DNA of 64,000 bases from Paralithodes platypus (lineage: Eukaryota > Arthropoda > Malacostraca > Decapoda > Lithodidae). Made by a program: the position numbers and the translations under genes. A model generated the notes under the pieces. It saw only the letters and a list, made by a program, of their open reading frames with translations. It was not told the DNA's origin and searched no databases. The stretch lies in NCBI GenBank assembly GCA_032716605.1, contig CM064495.1, positions 46,183,524 through 46,247,523 of the forward strand. The letters run 5' to 3'. Each line of letters opens with the position of its first letter. Position 1 is the first letter of the stretch. Below are positions 29,061 to 39,796 of the stretch, piece by piece.

Positions 29061-29209
29061 ACATTATTTTTCAATAATAATAAAAACTCAATAATAATTG
29101 CAAAATAAAAATATACACATACATAAATAGATTAATAAGTAAATACATAATTCCCCAAAACGTCGGATGACCTAGTGTTAACCAAAGTAATTTGGGGTTC
29201 TGGGTATCG

Positions 29210-30215
29210 AATATAATAGTTGGGATTTGAGGTACGACTACTGGTTAGTGATGGTGCGAGGTGGGAGGGGAGAGGAGGGGTAGAGGAGAATTTAGTTGGG
29301 GATTGAGGTAAGTGTACAGCTTAGATATAGCGCACTGTGGGAGGGGAAGGGTAGACAAATATTTGGTTGGGATTTGAGAAAAGAGTACAGGTTAGACATG
29401 GTGTAATATGGGATGAAGGGGAGGGATTGAGAATTTGGGATGTGGGGTTGCAGACGCGAGTGGGATGATAGAAGAGAGGAGTAGATCAAAGGGATTGGGT
29501 GAGGAGAAGGAGGAAGAGGTGGTAGTGAGAAGAATGAGGTGGGGGAGGAGTTTGAGAAAAGTAGGGAGGGGGGGAGATGAGAGGGAGGGGAAAAGAGGGA
29601 GGGGGGAGGTGAGAAGAGGGAGATAGAGATATGAGCTGAGGGAGAGGGGGGTGTGAGCTGAGCGGAAGAAGAGTGGGAGGGGGATGTTAAAAGTGGGGGT
29701 TGAGAAAGGAGAAATGTAGGGGAAGATTTAAAGAGACGGGGAGGTTTTGAGAAGAGAGGTAGGGGGGATTGAGAAGAGTGAGTTGGGGAAGAGGATTGAG
29801 AATGGAGGGGGTGGGAGAGGGTTGTGAGAGAAGAAAGGGGGAAGGGTGTTGACGAGAAGAGTGGAGGTGATGAAGATGATTGGTATATAAGAGAGGGAGG
29901 GAGGGGTGGTAAGAAGGGGGAGAGAAGGGGAAAGGGAGAGGAGGGAGAAGGGAGAGAGGGAGAGGATAAAGGGAAAGGAAGAAAGAAGGGGAAGAGATGG
30001 GGAAAATTGATGGGAGAAGGGATGTGGGGGAAAGAAATGCATGAGGGAGGAGTGGGATGGGAGAAGGGATGTGGGGCAGAATAAATGCATGAGGGAGGGG
30101 TGAGGTGGAAGAAGGGATGTGAGGGAGAAGAAATACATAAGGGAATAGTGGGATGGGAGAAGGGGTTGAATGAAGTGAGGGATGGGGACGTGGGAGGTGA
30201 GGAAGTTAAGCCATT
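29210..30215 (+). repeat. 1-kb purine-rich tract
   Basis: The plus strand is made almost wholly of G and A (GGAGGGG, AGAGAGG, GAAGAGG) for about 1 kb. Open frames rich in E, G, K and R on plus, and in S, L, P and F on minus, follow from this composition and are not genes. Such tracts can form triplex DNA. Confidence 0.9.
30019..30165. repeat. 47-bp tandem repeat, three units
   Basis: Units begin GGGATGTGGGGGAAAGAAAT, GGGATGTGGGGCAGAATAAA and GGGATGTGAGGGAGAAGAAA at 30019, 30066 and 30114, each continuing GCATGAGGGAGG or a close variant. Confidence 0.85.
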
Positions 30216-30800
30216 TAGAAGGGGTCATCTTTTCATATTCATTCTGGCCAGTCTTTACAATTTAAGTGAAATTACTGTATATTTAATACTAGTAGAAGGA
30301 AATGCTTTAAAAGTCATAACGAATAAAGAATCCCTTTATGAAATTAGTAATGTATTGTGCATAATTATACCCTACATCAATAAATTAATGGCAAATGGCT
30401 GATTAAATACTTGCGCCATAGCAATCTGGCAATATATAAAAGAACTACTGATCAGCAAGCAATGCAATTTTTTATAATAAAATTGATGTGTATTTTAGTG
30501 TAATTTTGTTTTTATCCGAACCAGAGTATGAAAATCTTCCATATACCCCACCAATCCATACCTTCCACCCTCCCCAAAACTTCCACTTTCCCTCACTCCA
30601 AACTACTCTTCTCTTTTACCTCCTCCCATGCCAGCCGCTCTATACACCGTTCAAATTAACTTGACAGCCTATTCCATTAATTTTTCTCACAGTTTTTTTC
30701 AAAATCATTCCGTTTTAGACACAACAAACATTTTATATTATTATGCTTAAAGTGCCACTCTACACACCACTGCTAACCATTTCATGATAATATAAGTTGT
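30216..30800. other. No gene seen
   Basis: AT-rich sequence with no supported ORF or recognised repeat. It runs into the SINE-like end at 30801. Confidence 0.5.
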
Positions 30801-31070
30801 TAATTTCACTCCCAACACCAAACACCTCCCAATGAAATTAATGAAAGCATGTGATCTTCCCATAAATTAATGAAAGCATGTGATCTTCCCATAAATTAAT
30901 GAAAGCATGTGATCTTCCCATAAATTAATGAAAGCATGTGATCTTCCCATAAATTAATGAAAGCATGTGATCTTCCCATAAATTAATGAAAGCATGTGAT
31001 CTTCCCATAAATTAATGAAAGCATGTGATCTTCCCATAAATTAATGAAAGCATGTGATCTTCCCATAAAT
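30801..31070 (-). repeat. SINE 3' part expanded into a 29-bp minisatellite, eight units
   Basis: TAATTTCACTCCCAACACCA, AACACCTCCCAATG is shared with 36991 and 52181. The following AAATTAATGAAAGCATGTGA, TCTTCCCAT (29 bp) is then repeated eight times exactly. In the 52181 copy the same 29 bp occurs once and leads into a pol III B box. The array therefore grew from inside a SINE copy. Confidence 0.9.
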
Positions 31071-31593
31071 ATACAAATAAGGTGAGGGTTTACTGCCACG
31101 TTAACATGAATGAAGCATAACACCATTAGCGACTAATAATCCATCGATCTCCTCCTGTGAAGAGCTCTAACAAATCGATTACTTTCAGTCTGTGCATATC
31201 TTACTCGATTCCAGACCAATCCCACATATTATTCCATTTCCGTGTGCCAGTCCCGTAACCAACACCTTCCACTCCTATTCCCAAATCCCACTCCAACCGT
31301 CTCCTATATATCCTACCCTCCCAGACTCCCTACCCATCAAAAGCTTTCCTTCCCTAACAGCAATCTCCCGAATCACTTTCCTTCCTTCCCTATTTTATAC
31401 GGACATTTCATTTCTATTCCCTAATAAATCTCTACTCTATCCCAAACCATAATTCACATAACCTTCCATTCGCTCCTACCAATCCCCTATTCGAAACTAC
31501 TTAATTTGTAATCTATCCTTTCCTTTCATCTATTTCCAATCTCTGAACCCTCCCCTTCCATCACGACCCACCCCAATCCCTGCCTCCCTCCCT
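31071..31593. other. Pyrimidine-rich gene-free stretch
   Basis: CT-rich on the plus strand, with P-, S- and L-rich open frames that reflect composition. I recognise nothing else. Confidence 0.5.
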
Positions 31594-31610
31594 CCCTCCC
31601 TCCCTCACTC

Positions 31611-31646
<36 letters not shown>

Positions 31647-31662
31647 CCCCCCCCCCCCTACC
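31594..31662. repeat. (CCCT)n(CT)n(C)n compound microsatellite
   Basis: Four CCCT units, a CT tract of about 20 units and a C10 run follow each other. Confidence 0.93.
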
Positions 31663-31795
31663 CTACTCATACATCCACTATAACTTCCTACAATATATGT
31701 CTCCAAGACCCACAAGCTCCGTGGTTAGGGCGAATCAATTCTCCATTTTAGTATTGCCAACACGATATTAGTCCTGGGAAGGCGGGATCAGGGAT

Positions 31796-32010
31796 AAAGA
31801 CGGTTTCACACGAGCGAGTATTGCCCCTCAACTTTCTTTCCGAAAACTCTGGTCTGGCAGCTTATGAATAAAACTTGTATACGAAATCCACCACTAATAT
31901 CAACCCAGCATCAGTCTAGCTGCCGATATCAGTGTCAGGTAGTCCCCATAAGCTGCCAGAATACAGTTGCCGATAAAAAGTTGACGGAATAATCGTTAGT
32001 GTGGATACAG
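31796..32010. mobile_element. MITE with GGTATCACACGAG-type ends, diverged
   Basis: AAGACGGTTTCACACGAGCG at the left, then GTCTGGCAGCTTATG, with the inverted partner CATAAGCTGCCAGAATACAG and CGTTAGTGTGGATACAGC at the right. A CAGTCTAGCTGCCG segment between is extra. Confidence 0.65.
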
Positions 32011-32740
32011 CTGTACGGGGAGTGACAGCACCTGGCCTCCGGTATAGAGGTTCAGGTCTACCAGTTGCAACCCACAGCCGACGATTAGATGAGTGCAGAG
32101 ACCTGGTTGTTAATTTTTTTTTTTTAAAGCCATGTTGCATACTCCGCTTTGCAGTGCACTACACTGTCTCTCATATAAACTTAATCCCCTATGGATCTGA
32201 TTACTTTGAAATGGCGCCGATTTAAAGGTTAGTTCGAAAAAAAAATCTATAGAAATTCGCAAGATGATGAGAACGAAGACGTTGAAGGATGGTCCCTCTA
32301 TAGCGCTGACAGGGCTGTGAAGCGAAATCGTGGCCTCAACTATTCTGGAGGCCGATCACCTTACCTCTACAGGGTTCGATACCAATAAATATCATGTACT
32401 AAGTACTCTCCATCCAAGGCAAAGGTCTATTTATATCTTACAACCCTATAAACCCACCTTCGACTGCGTTGTTTTGGCTACATATCTTAGTCATTCAATC
32501 TGATGACCTCTTCTTTAACCCTTTCTTAACGCTATGTATTACAATTTAGAGAGGATTTGTAAGTGTAAGGAGGTGGAAACTATTGTAACGAAGCCTTTCA
32601 CTACGCGAGATACTTCCCAATCTGGATATAATCGTCTGGAAGTAGGAAAAATGAAACACAAATTTTCGTCATATGATTGAAAGGATTAAGGTGTAATAAA
32701 TTATACACATTAGACCTAAAGCATGTAGTTATTCAACACA

Positions 32741-32742
<2 letters not shown>
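32011..32742. other. No gene seen; B-box-like word
   Basis: Mostly unique AT-rich sequence. CTACAGGGTTCGATACC at about 32362-32378 resembles a pol III B box next to the hairpin GGCCTCAACTATTCTGGAGGCC-like pair GGCCTC and GAGGCC, but no A box is in place. Confidence 0.4.
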
Positions 32743-33066
<324 letters not shown>

Positions 33067-33225
33067 ACAACTCAAGAGAAGCAATATGGTGGTCACTGTA
33101 AAGAGGTTGGTTTCAATTTCTCTCCTTATAGCTGCCAGAAGCACAGTCTACCAGTTCCAACCTCCCTCCTTCACAATCATCTTCCCCAGCATATATACCC
33201 TCCTTGATCCACTTTTTATAGGGAG

Positions 33226-33232
<7 letters not shown>

Positions 33233-33265
<33 letters not shown>

Positions 33266-33324
33266 TGGTGGTGGTGGTGGTGGTGGTGGTGTGGTGTGTG
33301 TGTGGGGGGGGGGGGGGGGGGGGG
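33233..33324. repeat. (TG)n(TGG)n(G)n compound microsatellite
   Basis: TG dinucleotides give way to TGG trinucleotides and then to a G20 run, a stepwise change in unit. Confidence 0.95.
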
Positions 33325-33910
33325 TTGAAAGTGATTGGGGTAAGACGTGAGGAATTGGAGGGGTGGGGGGGGATGGAGTGGGTGGAGGGATAGGGGAAGA
33401 GGGATGGGCAGGGATGTAGTGGGGGGGGATGAAGTGGGGGTAGGGATAGGGGAAGAGGGATGGGCGGGGATGGAGTGGAGTCGGGGGAGGAGTGGGCGGG
33501 GATGGAGTGGGTGGAGGGATGGAGAAGAGTTATGGGCAGGGATGTAGTCGGAGGAGGGGTGGGGAAGTAAGTTAGATGGGTAGGAGGGAAATCAGGGAGC
33601 AGAGGGGGAGAGAGAGGAGGGGGAGTAAGTTGGATAAGGAGGAAGGAATTGAGGGAGGATGAAGTTGAGGGAGGAGCTAATATAACAGGGAGAGGATGGG
33701 GTATGAGAGTGTGATACTATAAGGATAATAGAGGAAAGGGGTTGGGGAACAGGTTGGACAAGTAGAGAGATATGGGGAGGACATTTAGATATTAAGGGGA
33801 GGGGGCGGCGGAAAGAAGAGGGAGGAGGGAATTGAACATGGAGAGGGAAGATGTGTGAAGGGAGGGGGTAGGGAATGGGAGGGATAGGTGGGGTATGAGG
33901 TTGAACGAGA
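33325..33910 (+). repeat. Purine-rich tract with GGGATGG units
   Basis: A G/A-rich plus strand with imperfect reiteration of GGGATGGGCAGGGATG, GATGGAGTGGGTGGAGGGAT and GGGGTAGGGATAGGGGAAGA. Not coding. Confidence 0.85.
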
Positions 33911-35429
33911 AGGGGACCATAGTTTCTCACATGTATAAGAAATAATAATGATAGGTTATAATGATACGCCAACATATAATAAAGATGTATATATTTCCTT
34001 GCGATTTGTAGCCAACACTCTTTTATTTGATTATTATATATTAAGATACTGGAAGTTGAAATCGTGGGAAATTAATATAACTGTTTTGCCCTGACATTCC
34101 CCCCTACAATATTCTTCCTTCAAGGGATAAACACTGTCAGGGGTCAATGGGGTTAGAGATGATGGTGGGGGAATATAGATTATAGAGTGGGGGGCTATAA
34201 CCTCAAGGATATAGCAGAAGGAGGAGTAGGGATAAATGGGAATATAGATATGGATTGGGGACTGGAAAAATGAGGGTGAGAGTGAGAAATGAGGATTCAA
34301 GAGGTTAGAATTGAGGGTGGATGATGAAGAAGGAAGGTGGGGATAGGAAATGGAGGATGGCAATGAGAGAAGAGGGAATAGAGCACGAAATGGCTATGGC
34401 AAATCAGATGGGAAAATAAGAGAAGTAGCGAACTGAGGAGATATGAGGGAAGATAGAAGTTAAAGCTGTGCAAGTAATAGTGGGAGAGATTATAAGTTAC
34501 CTATAAGACCAGGTAACATATGGGCTAATAAGTTTTTCCAAAAGTCCAGCAGTCTGGTGACTTGTCCTTAAGTGTGTAGGAAACCGCAGAGGTAAATCTA
34601 AAGATGTCTATATATTTTGAAGTCATATTTACCATTACCACCTTTTCTTATACTGTTGTCATAATCTGGCACTTCTTGCTAGCTAACTTTGTGTATTTGC
34701 AAGTGGTGTGACTGTTGCCAGTTGAACAACCTCTAAAGCACACAAAGAGGCACGGAGGAAATTACTATTGTTCTAATTTATCAACAGAGGAAAATTAAAC
34801 TGAAGTTGTAAAAGGGATTCAATTTTTTAGTTACTCAGTTACTCAGTTACTTGTTCGTCAAGGGGAATCCACGCAATGCGAGCTAAGCTCATTATTATCG
34901 CGCCTCCTTAACTGGGAATGTATTGCGTGAAATGCATGTTAAGTGTTTTATGTACTGTTGGAATGGCTGTGGATGTGTGTGTAGTCTGTATGTTAGCCAA
35001 TTGGCGACATCGGAAACGAAGGCTTAGGGTGGATCTGTATGGTACCATTCTCACTATAGACGGTACCGTCTCGCCCGAAGGCTTAGGTAGCCATCAGCTT
35101 AGGTGAACCATATGATACCCATCTCGCCTTGTACCATTTTTGTGACGGTACAATTGCCAGGCATGAACCTGAGACAATCAAAGTGAATGAATGGCAAGAT
35201 TTGTTGATATTATAGGTTTATATATAGGTTGATGGCAAGCTTAGGAGTTTATTGATCTTATTGCTTTATATACAGTACAGTATAGTTTGATGGCAAGCGT
35301 AGGAGAATCTCCCTTTGTAATAATTTTGTTAGAAGGAGCAAAGACCAATTGTTCTAATTGATAGTACGGTATGCATTAAACTGTTATGATTCTTTAATAT
35401 GGCTAGCTCTCCACCTCCATTTGTCCCAG
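33911..35429. other. Gene-free stretch with G/A bias at first
   Basis: Nothing is recognised with confidence. AGTTACTCAGTTACTCAGTT occurs at 34831. A cluster of KpnI-type palindromes lies at 35039-35151. A 62-codon ORF at 34918 has no domain or conserved context. Confidence 0.5.
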
Positions 35430-35703
35430 GTTCAGGTCATATCAACTGTACACCAAAACTCGGTGGAAGGACTAAGCATGAAGACAAGAAGATAACAAAA
35501 AGAAAAGAACACAAGAACACTCCTGACGAACACTCATTTTTTTAAATGGCGAAGACTCGGATACGGGGTTCAGAGGTTTAATGAAGCAATTTGCATATCT
35601 GCATACACTTAACCGACATGGGCCCTCCATAATCAGTGCTTACCAATTTGCTCTGAGGAGGACTGCCAATGCTCTGCTAATATCCGTGAAGCTGAGTAAA
35701 AGG
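35430..35703 (+). other. Exon-like segment with a T7 frame break, unknown
   Basis: A strong acceptor (CCTCCATTTGTCCCAG) ends at 35429 and a donor-like AGG-GTAAGA begins at 35704. The first half reads KLGGRTKHEDKKITKRKEHK, and after a T7 run at about 35537-35543 a second frame reads GEDSDTGFRGLMKQFAYLHT then LNRHGPSIISAYQFALRRTA. The two halves would be one frame if the T-run were one base longer, so the break may be a sequencing error or a real mutation. No family is recognised. Confidence 0.3.
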
Positions 35704-35794
35704 GTAAGACAACCAAAACTACAGTGCACAATTAGCAATAATAATAACTAGTATTAAGCGAACAGATCCTAATAAATAACAATTTCTGTAGTTT

Positions 35795-35950
35795 GAAAAG
35801 TCAATAGATGATCATTCAGATACGGAAATTCTAGGATATATTACTCTCCTCGCAAGAAGTACAAAAAAAAATGGAGAATGATAGATAATAATTCAGATAC
35901 GGAAATTAGAGGATACATTACTCCACTGGCAGAAAAAAAAGGACAATGAC
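35795..35950. repeat. Imperfect tandem duplication, about 75 bp
   Basis: ATTCAGATACGGAAATTCTA, GGATATATTACTC recurs as ATTCAGATACGGAAATTAGA, GGATACATTACTC, with an A-rich end in both units. Confidence 0.85.
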
Positions 35951-36085
35951 ACCAACCGATAACAGAAAACGGGTTCTGGGCATTCTTTATTGCCTTGGAT
36001 GACTGAGAAGATTAACACTACATCAAACAAGACCAGAAATCACCAACATAATAGCGGGTATTATCTTCTTTGACTCTTCTTGCCT

Positions 36086-36301
36086 TAAGCTGGTATCACT
36101 CGGCCACCCTTTCCCTCAACATGTATCGTCAACACTTGTCTGGCAGCTATTGAGGTAAGCTAATACAATATATATGTTAGCTACATGAATCAATCTTTAG
36201 TTTACTTTCCGATTCCAGTGCAAAATATCTTAATATTCGTGCCAGAAAAAATGCAGTGGATCGAAAGTCATAGGGAAAAGATCTGGTGTGATACCGGCTT
36301 C
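36086..36301. mobile_element. MITE with GGTATCACACGAG-type ends
   Basis: TAAGCTGGTATCACTCGG and GATCTGGTGTGATACCGGCT form the termini, with an interior ACTTTCCGATTCCAGTGCAA as in other copies. Confidence 0.8.
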
Positions 36302-36384
36302 AGTAAAGAGATGATGCAGATGTGATAGGCTGGCTGATGCTACCTTTGAGCAAGATCCTCATAGTTAAATGTTGTCTTTGAAAA

Positions 36385-36478
36385 TGTAACCAATACTATA
36401 GTTTCAATGTAACCAATACTATAGTTTCAATGTAACCAATACTATAGTTTCAATGTAACCAATACTATAGTTTCAATG
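36385..36478. repeat. 23-bp tandem repeat, four units
   Basis: TGTAACCAATACTATAGTTT, CAA repeated four times without change. Confidence 0.95.
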
Positions 36479-36990
36479 TTTATTACCTTCTTCAGAGGCA
36501 CGAACCACTGTATGAAGGCCATTTTTTCTTGTTCTTGGATCGAACACAATTTTGAATTACCGACTTAGGGTATTTCTTGAGGTACAGAGCTGAACTTTAA
36601 CAAACATACAGATATGATCGAGAGGGGGGTTCAGGGTCATGGTAGCAAAGTTGCACTTCCAACCCTACGAACCATGGACAGTAACTTTCGTAGTATCAAG
36701 ATTATGATCGAACACGATATTGCTAGACATACAGTAAGATCCAAAATCGAATAATCGCCTGGGATACAAGGGCATAATAACATAGTTACGCTCTGCTCAG
36801 AACAACAGTTAAAGGTTAGTTGACGAGAGCTGAAAAATGCTACGCTACAGTAACAGTTCCTCATCATAAATTAACATAGTTTCCTACTTGGATTACCGAA
36901 GGACTTTTGAATCCGGGCGTACATATAGGCATCATAATAGTTTATCCTCTATTCGATTTGTTCACCCTCATACTTAAGAATAATCTTAAT
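36479..36990. other. No gene seen
   Basis: A 76-codon minus ORF at 36637-36867 has no motif, and no repeat family is recognised in this stretch. Confidence 0.45.
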
Positions 36991-37023
36991 TAATTTCACT
37001 CCCAACACCAAGCACCTAACTTG
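36991..37023 (-). mobile_element. SINE 3' end, 33-bp fragment
   Basis: TAATTTCACTCCCAACACCA, AGCACCTAAC matches the ends at 30801 and 52181 and then stops. It is a severely truncated copy. Confidence 0.7.
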
Positions 37024-37629
37024 AAAATCCAGAAACTATTTATTTTCGACTCGCCCTTACACCACCAGTAATCAACCTCCCTGTTTATTTGCTCTTACTC
37101 CACCCAAACACCGACTAATAATTTAGATATCCCCTTTTCTTCTCTTCTTCTTCTCTCACCCCCATCAAAGATCCACGCCCTCCCTCACCCCCCACCTAAA
37201 TTTTCCTCCACCCTCTCCCCCCAAAATGAAACCTCCACACTAATTTCCTCTTCCACCGCTCTCACCCCTTACATCCAATACGGTAAACAACCACACCACA
37301 CAAACAAAAAAATCCCACCGATTCTGTACAAATTCACACCAGACGCTTCTCTGAATTCATCTACTTCATCTACCCTCTACTCAGCCTCTCCACCTACCCT
37401 TACATCTCCTCTTCCACCCCTATCACCATAATGTAGATATCCACACCACAAAATGTATATCCTTCTTCCCTTCTTTCTTCTTCTTCACTCGGCCCCTCCC
37501 ACAGACATCCAGCCAGTCGTCATGTGATGTAAATAAGCACAGTTTGGTTCGCCACACTCGTTCCAGATCAACGACCTACCGATACACACACACACTCATA
37601 TACAGAAAATACACACACTCTCTCTCTCT

Positions 37630-37630
<1 letters not shown>
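37024..37630. other. Pyrimidine-rich gene-free stretch
   Basis: A C/T- and A-rich plus strand (CACCCC, TTCTTCTTC) without coding support. Confidence 0.5.

Positions 37631-37631
<1 letters not shown>

Positions 37632-37706
<75 letters not shown>
37632..37706. repeat. (CA)n microsatellite
   Basis: About 37 CA units preceded by a short CT tract. Diverged CACA and AAACACATTAACAC repeats continue to 37800. Confidence 0.96.
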
Positions 37707-37709
<3 letters not shown>

Positions 37710-37929
37710 CAAACACATTAACACCCATCCACACACTCAAACACATTAACACACATATACTCACACATACTAACAGTGCACACATACAGTACACACCCAC
37801 ATACAATAACATTCCGCTCAAGCAAGCCACAAAGGCCACGGTGGACGAAGCCTAGCCCGAGAAATGACGATAACTTACACAATGACTTACGAGACAAGAG
37901 CAGCCCGCCCAAACGTGGTCGCTGAGACG

Positions 37930-38038
37930 AGAGCCTAGACGAACTCTCCTACTCCTCCTCCTCCTTCGCCACCTTCATCTCCTACGCCCTTTTACTCTTC
38001 CTCTTCCTCCTTCGCCTTCTCCTCCTCCTCCTTCTTTA

Positions 38039-38093
<55 letters not shown>

Positions 38094-38530
38094 CTCCTCC
38101 TTCTCCTTCTCCTTTATCTCCTTCTTCTCCTTTATCTCCTCCTCCACCTCCCCTTCCTTCTCCTCCTTTGCTTTCTCCTCCCACCATCCTCCTCCTCTGT
38201 CTGCCTTCTTATCCCCCTCTTCCTTATCTTCCTCCACACCTTCTTCCTCTACCCTCCTACCCATTCTTCTTCCTCCTCCTCTTCCTCTTCGCCCTCCTAC
38301 TATCCCTCTCTTCTTGATCTTCCTCCACCTCCACCTCCTTCTCCTCCTCCTCCTCCTCCTCCGCCCTTCTCCATCTTCTAACATCTTACTTCTCCTCCTC
38401 TCTTACTTCTTCCTCTACCCTCCACCCATTCTTCTTCCTCCGCCCTCCTCCTCTTCCCCCTTCTACTATCCCTCTCTTCTCTATCTTCCACCTTCTTCTC
38501 CTCCACCCTTCTCCATCTTCTAACATCAAC
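37930..38530 (-). repeat. Pyrimidine-rich tract with (CTA)n core
   Basis: The plus strand is CT-rich (CTCCTCCTCCTT, TTCTTCCTCC), with about 17 CTA units at 38041-38092. Reverse-strand open frames rich in E, K, G and R come from composition. Confidence 0.9.
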
Positions 38531-38660
38531 AAGGACCCGGCCGGCTTAATTCCCCGTATAAATCCCATTGAGCGACGGTCAAATTCGTCATAAATCCGCC
38601 GGAACGAGCTTTACAAATGCCGATTAATGAGGTATAAATAGCGGGGGGTTATGGGGCTGG
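38531..38660. other. Unique island with AT-core motifs
   Basis: GGCCGGCTTAATTCCCCGTA, CATAAATCCGCCGG, GCCGATTAATGAGG and TATAAATAGCGG occur in 130 bp of balanced, non-repetitive sequence between a pyrimidine tract and a TTAA element. The words CATAAATCCG and TAATTA-like cores recur in the island at 39545. Candidate regulatory DNA; TATAAATAG could serve as a TATA box, but no start site or transcript is evident. Confidence 0.35.
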
Positions 38661-38661
38661 C

Positions 38662-39012
38662 TTAATGGGGAAGAGGTCGCTTTTTCTGGACCCCTTTCTC
38701 CCTCATGTTTAGCATAATACTTTAGAAATTTTAAAACGTTCGTTCCGTTAGCTTGGCGATTTGGAGACCTTTTGCCGCATTTCTTTGTCAATAATAAGAC
38801 CTTTCGTGCTATTTAGTTGTCGATTTTGTATCCTGGCGAGCGATAGCGAACCTGAAATTTTAAGACATATTTCTACCGAAATATGTACAAGTTTATCTTC
38901 AAATGGGGTCTAAGGGGTATTTTGTTTTAGCTTGATGGAGGTCTAGCGAGGAAAGTAAAAAATAATTTAATACATGAATATATAGACCAAAAAGCAAGCA
39001 GTACCCCCTTAA
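38662..39012 (+). mobile_element. Hairpin TTAA element with compensatory change
   Basis: Both TTAA ends are kept (TTAATGGGGAAGAGG and ACCCCCTTAA). The first hairpin is deleted. The second reads ACATATTTC-TACC-GAAATATGT, in which the fifth base pair is A-T in place of the usual T-A, so both arms changed together. Confidence 0.88.
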
Positions 39013-39238
39013 AGAGGCGGTGGCACACGGGAGTATTATTCCGGCAATTTTCCACGAGCAAGTTTTACCTCCTTACTTTCCGAGGTTCATTTACATTGCT
39101 AAAAGAAATGATATCAAAAGTGGAATATGGTAGGTGGCTAAATTATGATCAAAGTTCATCAACCTATATTTCAAAGCTGCAACACGAGAACAGCTGAGTA
39201 ATATCCCCGGAAAAAGACCTCGTGTGACACCAGCTTGA
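39011..39238. mobile_element. MITE with GGTATCACACGAG-type ends
   Basis: GCGGTGGCACACGGGAG at the left and CCTCGTGTGACACCAGCTTG at the right. It abuts the TTAA end of the previous element. Confidence 0.75.
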
Positions 39239-39241
39239 ATC

Positions 39242-39535
39242 AACCCGCTACTCAATGCACCCCTTCTCTATCCCCCCCCCCCCCCCCCCCCCTCACACCT
39301 CTTCCTTTTTCCCCCTCCCACGACCCCTCTCCCCTTCCTCAATCACCCCACCCACTAACACCCGAACCACCCTCCCACGATCACCCCCACCTCAAATTAC
39401 CCCCCCCCCCCCTAGCCACCCCACCACACCCTATTCACCTTCGCCCCAACCCCCCACGTCGTACACATGTCAATCTCCTTTATTTAGAACCCAGATTACG
39501 CATTTTCGAATCAACCCCCCCCCCCCCCCCCCCCC
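39242..39535. repeat. C-rich tract with three poly-C runs
   Basis: Runs of C20 (about 39271-39290), C12 (about 39400) and C20 (39516-39535) are set in CCCCAC- and CCTC-rich sequence. Proline-rich frames over it are artefacts. Confidence 0.88.
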
Positions 39536-39544
39536 CTGATGGCT

Positions 39545-39720
39545 AAGAGTGGCAAGCCGGGCCCCATAAAGCAGGCCACAATAGTGATCATAAATCCGTC
39601 AGAGGTGATAGCCTAATTACAAGGTGGAGAACGCAGCAAAAAAGTGAGTTATATCAGCGGTCGCCGGAGTAAACGCGAGGATTGGTGGTAATTAGTTATT
39701 GCTGATCATCCTCACTGTCG
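39545..39720. other. Unique island with AT-core motifs
   Basis: Contains GATCATAAATCCGTCAG, GCCTAATTACAAGG and GGTAATTAGTTATTGCTGAT in non-repetitive sequence. AATTA words are homeodomain-type cores. Candidate conserved non-coding element. Confidence 0.35.
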
Positions 39721-39796
39721 TGTTCTTCAACCTTAGTACATGTAAATCATTCAAATTGGTGAACTAAAGAGGTACACTTTTTATTTATTTGTATTC

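Noticed and set aside
32330..32385. tRNA or SINE head around GGGTTCGATACC
   Set aside because: Only a B-box-like word and one hairpin are present; no A box at the right distance and no second copy in the window.
38640..38660. TATA box (TATAAATAG) of a gene
   Set aside because: No initiator, ORF or transcript evidence follows; the next bases enter a TTAA element. It is kept only as part of a candidate island.
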